From assembly GCA_004557805.1 (NCBI GenBank), contig SFFS01000017.1:1-30984 (forward strand): 30,984 bases of DNA, written 5' to 3'. Source of the DNA: Clostridiales bacterium (lineage in GTDB: Bacteria; Bacillota; Clostridia; Christensenellales; Aristaeellaceae). Positions 22,241-30,515 of this stretch are shown in pieces. The notes beneath the pieces were generated by a model. It did no database searches. It had not been told where the DNA came from and worked only from the letters and a program-made list of their open reading frames with translations. Position 1 is the first letter of the stretch, and every line of letters starts with the position of its first letter. The position numbers were made by a program, and so were the translations under genes.

Positions 22241-25200
22241 GTCGCGTCCCGCAAGGGACGCGTGGGTTGAAATCGGTATGGCCATGCTGTTGCCGTCCTT
22301 GTCGCGCCGTCGCGTCCCGCAAGGGACGCGTGGGTTGAAATAGGATCATTTTCAGCGTGCACGAGAACCCGGCGGCGGTCGCGTCCCGCAAGGGACGCGT
22401 GGGTTGAAATCCTTGCGAAGCGTCGGAAACCGCGAGCGCGTCAAGTCGCGTCCCGCAAGGGACGCGTGGGTTGAAATGAAATCAGCGTCATCTGTCCACC
22501 GGGCCTGACTGTCGCGTCCCGCAAGGGACGCGTGGGTTGAAATGCCAGCATCCAGGGGTGCTGCGGGTGCTGCAAAGTCGCGTCCCGCAAGGGACGCGTG
22601 GGTTGAAATATAATGGTAAAATCCGTCGTTGCCGTGGATCACGGCGTCGCGTCCCGCAAGGGACGCGTGGGTTGAAATCAATCGGCAGGGTTAATGTTAA
22701 TCAGCTGTACGGTCGTCGCGTCCCGCAAGGGACGCGTGGGTTGAAATGATCGTGGTCGGGTTGTCAATGTCCTGCCAGTAGTGTCGCGTCCCGCAAGGGA
22801 CGCGTGGGTTGAAATGTACAGGCGAATACCGCGAAGGTACCCGTATGAGTCGCGTCCCGCAAGGGACGCGTGGGTTGAAATTTCTTCTGCCCGCCATAGC
22901 AAGGTAGGCGAGGAACCGTCGCGTCCCGCAAGGGACGCGTGGGTTGAAATCTTGTCAATACGCGGAATAAGCGCCTTATTGATGTCGCGTCCCGCAAGGG
23001 ACGCGTGGGTTGAAATCTGTGATTTTTTCGCCCCGCGCGTATGCCGTTATAGTCGCGTCCCGCAAGGGACGCGTGGGTTGAAATTGGACGGAGAAGAAAT
23101 CATCCGAAACCTGAAATGTCGCGTCCCGCAAGGGACGCGTGGGTTGAAATTTTATGACGGTCTGTAATCGCCGCGATGCGAAAACGTCGCGTCCCGCAAG
23201 GGACGCGTGGGTTGAAATATTTAATGATGGTTTTATATTTTCTGACGCTGGCGTCGCGTCCCGCAAGGGACGCGTGGGTTGAAATTCACGCCGGAAGGCG
23301 AAGTCTACGCGACGAACAGTCGCGTCCCGCAAGGGACGCGTGGGTTGAAATTGGGCGTAGTGAAGGGGATCCCCGGCGACGTAAAGTCGCGTCCCGCAAG
23401 GGACGCGTGGGTTGAAATCACTATTTCCAATATGCGCGGCTTTGACGCTTCTGTCGCGTCCCGCAAGGGACGCGTGGGTTGAAATAGCTGCTCCATGCTA
23501 CGCAATCGATAGTATGATTGTCGCGTCCCGCAAGGGACGCGTGGGTTGAATCTGGGTCGCGTCCCGCAAGGGACGCGTGGGTTGAAATCACCTTTAGTAG
23601 GCGTAAACCTCTGTCCCTCTTTAGTCGCGTCCCGCAAGGGACGCGTGGGTTGAAATGACGCGGCCGACAACATCGCCGTGCGGGATCACCTGTCGCGTCC
23701 CGCAAGGGACGCGTGGGTTGAAATAAAAGTCTCGTCGGGGATTACGCGATCCGTCTCGGTCGCGTCCCGCAAGGGACGCGTGGGTTGAAATGCCCTGCCG
23801 CGGGTGCGAGGCGCGCACGCCGGCAGTCGCGTCCCGCAAGGGACGCGTGGGTTGAAATGATTGGAGCTGCATCCGCCGCCGCAAAGCCAGATTCGTCGCG
23901 TCCCGCAAGGGACGCGTGGGTTGAAATGACGGGCGCAAGGGCGATATTTTTTTGACGCTGACGTCGCGTCCCGCAAGGGACGCGTGGGTTGAAATCATGC
24001 CGTACTTTTTGGCCATCTCCTTGGCTTGGGTCGCGTCCCGCAAGGGACGCGTGGGTTGAAATAGGGCGTGCGATGCCGCGCCGCAGCACCGGTATCTGTC
24101 GCGTCCCGCAAGGGACGCGTGGGTTGAAATGCAGATTTCAAACCCTGCAAATCCCTGCCGGTTGGCGTCGCGTCCCGCAAGGGACGCGTGGGTTGAAATC
24201 AGCATCCGCGCAACCTGCGCGGGAGTGCCTTTAGTCGCGTCCCGCAAGGGACGCGTGGGTTGAAATACGGTCTCATTATCGCCCAGCTTGAGATAATTGT
24301 CGTCGCGTCCCGCAAGGGACGCGTGGGTTGAAATCTCAACCCGGCCGTCGGCTGGTGGCACGGAAGATTGTCGCGTCCCGCAAGGGACGCGTGGGTTGAA
24401 ATACCGGTCGGTGCGAGGAGGTGAGCGCACATGCGTAGTCGCGTCCCGCAAGGGACGCGTGGGTTGAAATAGTTTCTCCGCGGTATTTACGATTTTCAGC
24501 CTGAGTCGCGTCCCGCAAGGGACGCGTGGGTTGAAATCGGCTTTACGCCGTATCTGGCAATCTATAACGGCAGTCGCGTCCCGCAAGGGACGCGTGGGTT
24601 GAAATGACGGCATTGATGCCGTTATCGATAACGTTGTCGTCGCGTCCCGCAAGGGACGCGTGGGTTGAAATGTCATGCCGCGATAATGCTGCGGGTAGGC
24701 CGCCTTGGTCGCGTCCCGCAAGGGACGCGTGGGTTGAAATCAGTTAACGTGATGGTGGCAGCGCTGATTGGCAACGTCGCGTCCCGCAAGGGACGCGTGG
24801 GTTGAAATAATCGCAGTATTGATTATCGTCCGGAACGCTGCCGTCGCGTCCCGCAAGGGACGCGTGGGTTGAAATGTCTCCTTGATGCGCGTGCAAACTA
24901 TGTCTTCGGTCGCGTCCCGCAAGGGACGCGTGGGTTGAAATTCCGGAAACCGTCTCCGCATCCAGAAGGCCAGCCTGTCGCGTCCCGCAAGGGACGCGTG
25001 GGTTGAAATAAAAAATCCTCGGCGGCCCCTCGCAGCTGCGCGGTCGCGTCCCGCAAGGGACGCGTGGGTTGAAATCAACACGCAGAGTGCGAACGAAGCC
25101 GGAACCGTGTCGCGTCCCGCAAGGGACGCGTGGGTTGAAATCGGCAGCCAGGCAGCCAGCTCGTACAGCAGCGGCAGGTCGCGTCCCGCAAGGGACGCGT

Positions 25201-25403
25201 GGGTTGAAATCCCCTGTCAGATGTGCTTGAGACTGATTCAGAAGTCGCGTCCCGCAAGGGACGCGTGGGTAGAAATGTTGAACGCGTGCTTAGAGATTGC
25301 GGAGTCGTCCGCGTCGCGTCCCGCAAGGGACGCGTGGGTAGAAATCGGATCGTGCCACTCTAGCCAACTATTTTGGCCAAGGTCGCGTCCCGCAAGGGAC
25401 GCG
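22241..25403 (+). CRISPR. Type I-C CRISPR array, 48 repeats of 33 nt
   Basis: The repeat starts GTCGCGTCCCGCAAGGGACG and ends CGTGGGTTGAAAT. It contains an 8-bp hairpin CGCGTCCC/GGGACGCG closed by a GCAA (GNRA-type) tetraloop, and a TTGAAAT tail close to the usual I-C 3' handle. I count 48 repeat starts from 22241 to 25382. Full spacers are 33-36 nt (46 of them). Exceptions are repeat 20 (23520-23551, one A short) followed by a 4-nt spacer at 23552-23555; repeats 46 and 47 (25244, 25313) with T to A in GGGTTGAAAT; and the last repeat (25382-25403), which stops after 22 nt. All other repeats look identical. The array is transcribed in the same direction as cas. Confidence 0.98.
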
Positions 25404-25674
25404 ACGATCACATACAGGACGAAGACGAGGCCGCCGCCATGGATCAGATCACAAAAATGTATACGAGAAAGCCTGCTGGATAAATGGCGTTTTTGATCGA
25501 TTTTTTGACGAGGGAGACAGCCGAAAAACGTAGGCGGCATAAGGCTTTTTATAGGGTGAATTTTCGGAAAATTTGACGGATTTTTTGATTTTACGACATT
25601 TGTATGATATTTGGAAGATGCGACGGGCGCAAAGGCTCATTGCCACTTGTTGGTTTTGGATCAAAAAGCAAAGA
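25404..25674. other. Trailing end of the array, no complete gene seen
   Basis: Directly after the truncated last repeat, the frame starting at GAC 25403 reads DDHIQDEDEAAAMDQITKMY and ends at TAA 25481-25483. It looks like the C-terminal tail of a protein without its body. An ATG at 25484 then opens a 30-codon frame with no ribosome binding site. The rest is AT-rich and unremarkable. Confidence 0.4.
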
Positions 25675-25710
25675 AAAATCCTGCCAAACCCAACGGTTTA
25701 ACAGGATTTT
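25675..25710 (-). terminator. Terminator of the methionine tRNA pair
   Basis: On the minus strand AAAATCCTG (from 25702-25710) pairs with CAGGATTTT (25675-25683). An inner AAACC/GGTTT stem and a T-rich end follow. It lies 8 nt past the tRNA. Confidence 0.8.
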
Positions 25711-25717
25711 CTCTCGA

Positions 25718-25791
25718 TAGCGGCGAGTGGATTCGAACCGCTGACACTCCGGGTATGAACCGAATGCTCTGACCAGCTGAGCTACGCCGCC
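25718..25791 (-). tRNA. tRNA-Met (CAT), elongator
   Basis: This is a 74-nt cloverleaf. The acceptor GGCGGCG pairs with CGCCGCT, the anticodon stem TTCGG/CCGGA carries loop TTCATAC, and a TTCGAAT T-loop is present. The acceptor starts with a normal G, so it is not the initiator. CCA is not encoded. A lysidine-type tRNA-Ile with CAT cannot be fully excluded, but the body resembles elongator Met. Confidence 0.92.
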
Positions 25792-25794
25792 ATA

Positions 25795-25871
<77 letters not shown>

Positions 25872-25900
25872 ATGTTATCTGCCGCTTAACGGCAAGGGTT

Positions 25901-25929
25901 ATTATACGGCAACCCCGGCGTCTTGTCAA
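25901..25929 (-). promoter_or_regulatory. Consensus promoter of the methionine tRNA pair
   Basis: On the minus strand TTGACA, 17 nt, TATAAT: a perfect housekeeping match 29 nt before the initiator tRNA. Confidence 0.92.
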
Positions 25930-26052
25930 GAGAAAATGCAGAAAAATTTTGCAGCGCCGCGGTTTGGGGAAGGCCGCGCGTAAGCGCGCCTGAAATTTGC
26001 CTCATGAAATTGCAGCGATGTAAGAAAATGCAAAAACGCCGCCGCTTTCTTC

Positions 26053-26081
26053 TTGACAAGTTGCATTGCAAACGGTAAAAT
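26053..26081 (+). promoter_or_regulatory. Promoter upstream of the structured RNA and rny
   Basis: TTGACA at 26053-26058, 17 nt, TAAAAT at 26076-26081. The start of transcription is expected near 26088. Confidence 0.85.
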
Positions 26082-26087
26082 AGTTTT

Positions 26088-26262
26088 GTTAAGCTTGGCT
26101 GCATAGGCCAGATGTTTGAAAAGGGTATGGGCAGCGCGCGCCGCCTTGGCGTCCGCCCCTGTATGATAGATAAAACCAAATACAAGGCTTGTATTGGCGT
26201 ACCCTCCTTTTGAGCAATCTGTTGCGACCTGTGCCGGGCTTAAAGCTCGGTGTTATTTTTTT
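26088..26262 (+). ncRNA. Structured RNA of about 175 nt upstream of rny, class unknown (6S-like outline or leader attenuator)
   Basis: It starts at a strong promoter and ends at a terminator. The ends pair: AAGCTTGGC (26091-26099) with GCCGGGCTT (26233-26241), then ATAGG (26103-26107) with CCTGT (26228-26232). After an unpaired bubble, GGGTATG (26123-26129) pairs with CGTACCC (26198-26204). Within lie a GC-rich hairpin around 26129-26158 and a perfect ATACAAG/CTTGTAT hairpin (26180-26194). A closing stem, central bubble and apical arm at this length resemble 6S RNA. The terminator shares bases with the closing stem, which also allows a switch controlling rny. No known riboswitch core was recognised. 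Confidence 0.5.
26234..26262 (+). terminator. Intrinsic terminator between the structured RNA and rny
   Basis: CCGGGC (26234-26239) pairs with GCTCGG (26245-26250), followed by TGTTATTTTTTT. It lies 38 nt before the rny start. Confidence 0.75.
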
Positions 26263-26299
26263 GTCATTAAAATCATTTTGAAGGAGGTATCAGCGAAAG

Positions 26300-27841
26300 G
26301 TGACGGCACTCTGGATTATTCTGGCAGCGCTGGCAGGTCTCGCTCTCGGCGGGTTTGCCGGCTATAAATATCGCAAAGACGCTACGGAAAAGCAGATTGG
26401 CAGAACCGAAGAATACGCGCGGAATCTGCTGGAAGAGGCGCAGCGAAAGGCCGAAGAAAACAAAAAAGAGAAGATTCTGGAAACCAAGGAAGAAATTCTC
26501 AAGCTCAAAAACGAGCTTGACAAGGAAATCCGCGACCGCCGCAACGAACAGCAGCGCAACGAGCGCCGCCTCGCTCAGCGCGAGGAAACCATCGACAAAA
26601 AGATGGATAACCTTGATCTGCGCGAAGAAGCGCTGAACAAAAAGCAGTCCGAAATTTCCGATCTGCACAAGGAGGCCGAAGAACTCGTCGCCCGTCAGCA
26701 ATCGGAAATGGAGCGCATCGGCGCGATGACCCAGGACGAAGCCCGTCAGATGCTCGTGGCGCGTATCCAGAAGGACGCCTATCACGACGCGGCCGTGCTC
26801 GTGCGCGATATCGAGCAGAACGCCAAGGACGAGGGCGAAAAGAAAGCCCGCAACATCATCGCGTTGGCCATTCAGAAATGCGCCGCCGATCATGTGGCCG
26901 AGACGACCGTTTCCGTGGTCAATCTGCCCAACGAGGATATGAAGGGCCGTATCATCGGCCGCGAGGGCCGCAACATCCGCGCGCTGGAAACTGCGACGGG
27001 TGTCGATCTGATCATTGACGATACGCCCGAGGCCGTTATCGTCTCCGCGTTTGATCCGGTTCGCCGCGAGGTGGCCCGTCTGGCGCTGGAGCGCCTGATT
27101 CTCGATGGCCGCATCCATCCCGCCCGCATCGAAGAAATGGTCGAAAAGGCGCAGAAGGACGTCGATCAGCAGATTCAGGAAGCCGGCGAGCAGGCTGTTT
27201 TCGAAACCGGACAGCACAGCATCCACCGCGAACTGGTCAAGCTGCTGGGCCGCATGAAATATCGCACCAGCTATGGCCAGAACGTGCTCAAGCACTCCAT
27301 CGAGGTCAGCCATCTGGCCGGCGTCATGGCCGCCGAGCTGGGCGCGGACGTACAGCTTGCCAAGCGCGCGGGCCTTCTGCACGATATCGGCAAGGCCGTC
27401 GACCACGAAGCCGAGGGCACGCATGTGCAGCTGGGCGCGGAGCTTGCCCGCAAGTATCATGAAAGCCCCGACGTTGTCAACGCCATCATGGCGCATCACA
27501 ACGATGTGGAACCCGCAACCGTCGAAGCCGTGCTCGTGCAGGCGGCGGACGCCATTTCGGCCGCCCGTCCCGGCGCGCGCCGCGAGTCGCTGGAAAATTA
27601 CATCAAGCGGCTTGAAAAGCTCGAGGAAATCTGCAACTCCTTCGCCGGCGTGGAAAAGAGTTACGCCATCCAGTCCGGCCGCGAAGTGCGCATCATGGTC
27701 AAGCCCGAGGACGTTACCGACGTCGGCACGACGGTCATGGCCAAGGAAATCGCCAAGCGCATCGAGCATGAGATGGAGTATCCGGGACAGATCAAGGTCA
27801 ACGTCATCCGCGAAACGCGGGCCGTCGATTTTGCAAAGTAA
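26300..27841 (+). CDS. rny: Ribonuclease Y
   Basis: The product is 513 residues. An N-terminal membrane helix (ALWIILAALAGLALGGFAGY) is followed by a long charged coiled coil (about residues 25-150), a KH domain with the GRIIGREGRNIR loop, and an HD domain with LLHDIGK and the His of LKHSIEVSHLAG. RNase Y is the membrane-bound endonuclease that starts mRNA decay in many Bacillota. The start is GTG at 26300; AAGGAGGT lies 11 nt upstream, somewhat far. Length matches the family, and all catalytic motifs are intact. A promoter and an interposed terminator upstream suggest controlled expression. Confidence 0.96.
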   Translation: MTALWIILAALAGLALGGFAGYKYRKDATEKQIGRTEEYARNLLEEAQRKAEENKKEKILETKEEILKLKNELDKEIRDRRNEQQRNERRLAQREETIDKKMDNLDLREEALNKKQSEISDLHKEAEELVARQQSEMERIGAMTQDEARQMLVARIQKDAYHDAAVLVRDIEQNAKDEGEKKARNIIALAIQKCAADHVAETTVSVVNLPNEDMKGRIIGREGRNIRALETATGVDLIIDDTPEAVIVSAFDPVRREVARLALERLILDGRIHPARIEEMVEKAQKDVDQQIQEAGEQAVFETGQHSIHRELVKLLGRMKYRTSYGQNVLKHSIEVSHLAGVMAAELGADVQLAKRAGLLHDIGKAVDHEAEGTHVQLGAELARKYHESPDVVNAIMAHHNDVEPATVEAVLVQAADAISAARPGARRESLENYIKRLEKLEEICNSFAGVEKSYAIQSGREVRIMVKPEDVTDVGTTVMAKEIAKRIEHEMEYPGQIKVNVIRETRAVDFAK

Positions 27842-27858
27842 GACGAGCGCTTTGTGCG

Positions 27859-27896
27859 AGGGGACTTCTTTCGGAGGAAAGGAGCCCCTTCTTTTA
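27859..27896 (+). terminator. Terminator of rny
   Basis: AGGGG at 27859-27863 pairs with CCCCT at 27885-27889, enclosing CTTTC/GAAAG with loop GGAG. TTCTTTTAATT follows. Confidence 0.8.
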
Positions 27897-27925
27897 ATTC
27901 GTATCGGCGAACAGGGGGAAGAAGC

Positions 27926-28456
27926 GTGTTTTATCATGGCAGCGCGGCGGCGGGGATCGCCACACTTGAAACGCGGGGCGAAAAACATGTGGTTTATCTG
28001 ACGGACAACCGCGCTTACGCGCTGTTTTATCTGCGCGACCCGCAGATCGATTTCGTAACCTGCGGAGTGACGCGCGACGGGACCGTCCGCTATGAGGAGC
28101 GGTTTCCCGATCAGTTGCGCACGCTCTATGCGGGGCGAAGCGGCTGGATTTACAGCTGCGCGGAAAACGCGGCGATGGAAAAGACGCGCGTTCCGGGAAT
28201 CTGGATTTCACATGAAAACGTACCGGTTGCCGCTGCGGAGCGCATTGCCGACGCATATGAGGCGCTGCAGCCGTATCTTGCAAGCGGCGCCGTCTGCGTG
28301 CGAACGTATGAATCGCTCTCGGCGCAGGAAATTTCTGAAAACGACTGCGCGATTGTGGAGTTCATCCGGCAGCGCGGCCTGCTGTGCGAAAAATCCCCGC
28401 GCGCGGATTTTTATCGCGAACGTTTTCCCAGAGCATGGGAGATGGCGCGGGGATAG
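27926..28456 (+). CDS. Unrecognised 176-residue protein with an N-terminal FYHGS motif
   Basis: I do not recognise the family. GTG 27926 is preferred as start because AGGGGGAAGAA lies just upstream and the protein then opens FYHGSAAAGIATLETRG, followed by KHVVYLTDNRAYALFYLRD. A Y-H-G-S/T opening followed by a V-Y-L-T strand occurs in several ADP-ribosyltransferase-fold proteins, but no other catalytic residue could be placed, so this is only a hint. The protein is mixed alpha/beta, soluble, with no signal peptide; five cysteines are scattered. It follows the rny terminator and has no partner gene. Coding bias matches its neighbours, so it is probably a real gene. Confidence 0.65.
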   Translation: MFYHGSAAAGIATLETRGEKHVVYLTDNRAYALFYLRDPQIDFVTCGVTRDGTVRYEERFPDQLRTLYAGRSGWIYSCAENAAMEKTRVPGIWISHENVPVAAAERIADAYEALQPYLASGAVCVRTYESLSAQEISENDCAIVEFIRQRGLLCEKSPRADFYRERFPRAWEMARG

Positions 28457-28718
28457 GGCAAAGAGAGCAGTGAATGCCGCAGGCCAAGCTGCGCGGCGCG
28501 TCTCAACCGAATAATGGGCGGAAGAGCGGACGGCAGCGGTACGGTTCGCGCTTTTTTCTGTGAATGGGGTTTTCGCTGGGTGCATGAAATGAAAACACTT
28601 GATATTGATGCAGCCTGTTGTCAGCATATAGTAGTTGCATCCGGGACATGGAAAATGGCGCGGGGATAGAGCAAAGAGAGAAATGAATACCGCCGGTTAA
28701 GCTGCGCGGCGCGTTCCA
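28434..28718 (+). repeat. Diverged direct repeat of about 72 bp at a 213-bp interval
   Basis: The segment 28434-28505 (end of the preceding gene plus 3' flank) recurs at 28647-28718. Shared blocks include ATGGCGCGGGGATAG, GCAAAGAGAG and AAGCTGCGCGGCGCGT. The second copy has no open frame, so it looks like a decayed duplication. Confidence 0.75.
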
Positions 28719-29083
28719 GCAAGCAATTTTGCAATAAATTTTTTCTGATTCATCGGGTAAAGCGCCGCGATGAGTTCGCCGTGAAGCGAAACGGCAACAT
28801 ATTAGGATGTATCTGAAAAACCCCTTGGGACTCCATCACAACGTTTTTTCTCACCTCTGTGTTGGAGAACCCTCGGCAATTCCGCATAATATCGCATAAA
28901 GGCCGATGGACGCTTGTATATCGTCTGCCGCTTGCTGATTTCTTGACGTGCCATGAGTAACGCCTGCGAAATCAGCAATTCGCATCCGGTGCGAATTCAT
29001 TTCGGCATCCTTCGCGCGAATTCTGCGGTGCCGCCACGATTGAAAAATCCGCTCAAGCTGTCGTCTCTTCTTTTTCGGATACA
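28457..29083. other. Long non-coding stretch, no supported gene
   Basis: No frame here has a ribosome binding site plus convincing composition. A T-run at 28552-28557 after a weak stem may end transcription of the preceding gene. There are inverted repeats at 28932-28978 (TTGCTGATTTC/GAAATCAGCAA) and 28977-28997 (AATTCGCA/TGCGAATT). A 77-codon minus frame (28851-29084) is basic and lacks a recognisable domain; a transposase remnant is possible but unproven. Confidence 0.5.
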
Positions 29084-29263
29084 CTAAAAATTACTTTTGA
29101 ACAGCGCAAATTCATTCCGGAAACTCGTCCCGGCAACCAGCTTTGCAATCAATATCTCTCCGTCATCATATAGAAAGCGGACGCTGCGAACCATTCCTGC
29201 GCTTCCGCAGGCGTGGCGGCGCTTGCCCCGATCCAGCGCGAAGCGCGCCTCAATGAAGCGCAT
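29084..29263 (-). CDS. Small hypothetical protein (59 residues)
   Basis: AAGGAAAGCAGGG immediately precedes an ATG at 29263. The product starts MRFIEARFALDRGKRRHACG and includes VRFLYDDGEILIAKLVAG, a beta-like hydrophobic stretch. It lies about 50 nt downstream of the ttcA-like stop, in the same frame as that gene, so it could be a separate small gene or a decayed 3' extension. No family was recognised. Confidence 0.4.
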   Translation of the reverse strand: MRFIEARFALDRGKRRHACGSAGMVRSVRFLYDDGEILIAKLVAGTSFRNEFALFKSNF

Positions 29264-29311
29264 CCCTGCTTTCCTTTTTGCCCGTGCGGCGTTCGAAACC
29301 GCCCGGCAGCG

Positions 29312-30478
29312 TCATTCCCCGGTTTTGTCCCGGCGCGCGTCGTATTCGTCGAGGAACGAATGCGTCACGCCGTTTTGCTTGTAGGAGATGACCGTGTTGA
29401 GATTTACGTTCTCCATGCTGCGGAAAATATTGGCTTCCACGGCGGGATTCACCTTTTTCAGTTCGGCGATCAGCCGCTTGATTTCCATCCGTTTGGAAAC
29501 CGTGCGCCCGTCCGGGTCGCAGGCGGTGCAGGTATCGGTGAAGTGGCAGGCGCACTGGATGAAGCGCAGGTCGTTCGCATCGCGCCAGGATTTGATGTCC
29601 GCCTCGCGGATGAGATACATCGGGCGGATCAGCTCCATGCCGGGAAAGTTTGTGCTGTGCAGTTTGGGCATCATCGTCTGCACCTGCGCGCCGTAGAGCA
29701 TGCCCATGAGGATCGTCTCGATCACGTCGTCGTAGTGATGGCCCAGCGCGATTTTGTTGCAGCCGAGCTCCTTCGCCTTGCTGTACAGGTGGCCGCGCCG
29801 CATCCGCGCGCAGAGATAGCAGGGGTTCTTTTCTTCCTCATAGACGATATCGAAAATGTTCGTTTCAAACACGGTGATGGGCACGCCCATCAGCCGGGCG
29901 TTGTGCTCGATCACGCGGCGGTTGGCTTCGTTGTAGCCGGGATCCATCACCAGAAACACAAGCTCGAAGGGGAACTTGTGGTGGCGCTGCAATTCCTGGA
30001 ACAGCTTCGCCATCAGCATCGAATCCTTGCCTCCGGAAATGCACACGGCGATCCTGTCGCCTTCGCGCACGAGGTCGTAGGTGCGAATGGCCTTCGCAAA
30101 CGCGGAAAACAGCCGCTTGTGATAGGTGGTGCGGATGCTCTTTTCAATCTGCGCGCAGCGGTTTTCGTCCTGCTCGCGCTGCATCTGCCGCATGAGCCAG
30201 CCGGTGTAGCCCTCCTCGAGGCTGTAGGCGTCGACGCCCGTCTCGCGCAGCGCTTCGGCGGCTTCAAGGCTTTTCTGCCCGCGCGCACAATAGAGCACGA
30301 CGCGTTTTCCGGCGCAGCGCGCCGGAATTTCCTGCGTGAGCCGGTCCTGCGCAATGGAGATCGCACCGGGAATCATGCCGTAGGCGGCGCTGTACGCGTC
30401 GCGCATGTCAACAAGCAGCGCGTCCTTCCAATCGAGCGCCGCAAATTCTTCCTGCGACAGTTCCGTTCTTTCCGCCAT
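29312..30478 (-). CDS. Rhodanese domain fused to a TtcA-type PP-loop tRNA sulfurtransferase-like protein
   Basis: The product is 388 residues. Residues 1 to about 95 form a rhodanese domain (LLVDMRDAYSAAYGMIPGAI; active Cys64 in LYCARGQKS). From about 115 on is a PP-loop ATPase with ISGGKDS (147-153), GHHYDDVIETILMGML, and the paired cysteines PCYLC (220, 223) expected to bind an Fe-S cluster in TtcA-like enzymes. TtcA inserts sulfur at C32 of tRNA; here the rhodanese domain could supply it. The start at 30478 is chosen because the promoter overlaps the longest frame (30544). ATG 30499 is an alternative with no ribosome binding site. The exact tRNA target is uncertain. Confidence 0.85.
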   Translation of the reverse strand: MAERTELSQEEFAALDWKDALLVDMRDAYSAAYGMIPGAISIAQDRLTQEIPARCAGKRVVLYCARGQKSLEAAEALRETGVDAYSLEEGYTGWLMRQMQREQDENRCAQIEKSIRTTYHKRLFSAFAKAIRTYDLVREGDRIAVCISGGKDSMLMAKLFQELQRHHKFPFELVFLVMDPGYNEANRRVIEHNARLMGVPITVFETNIFDIVYEEEKNPCYLCARMRRGHLYSKAKELGCNKIALGHHYDDVIETILMGMLYGAQVQTMMPKLHSTNFPGMELIRPMYLIREADIKSWRDANDLRFIQCACHFTDTCTACDPDGRTVSKRMEIKRLIAELKKVNPAVEANIFRSMENVNLNTVISYKQNGVTHSFLDEYDARRDKTGE

Positions 30479-30515
30479 TTGCGCAACAGATCCTTCCATA
30501 TAAATTGGCACGGAA

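Noticed and set aside
23219..23962. Spacers at 23219-23252 and 23928-23962 share a similar 3' end (TGACGCTG.C)
   Set aside because: Only about 13 of 15 bases match and the rest differs; chance or a common codon pattern is as likely as a shared target.
22352..25326. Many long reading frames made of STHASLAGRD, FNPRVPCGTR and SRPARDAWVE repeats
   Set aside because: They are translations of the CRISPR repeat in different frames, with no ribosome binding sites.
26273..27988. 571-codon minus frame opposite rny
   Set aside because: Antisense shadow of RNase Y, which is highly conserved.
28851..29084. 77-codon minus frame considered as a transposase fragment
   Set aside because: Basic composition is suggestive, but there is no DDE or helix-turn-helix motif and no pair of terminal repeats; kept only as a remark in the non-coding stretch.
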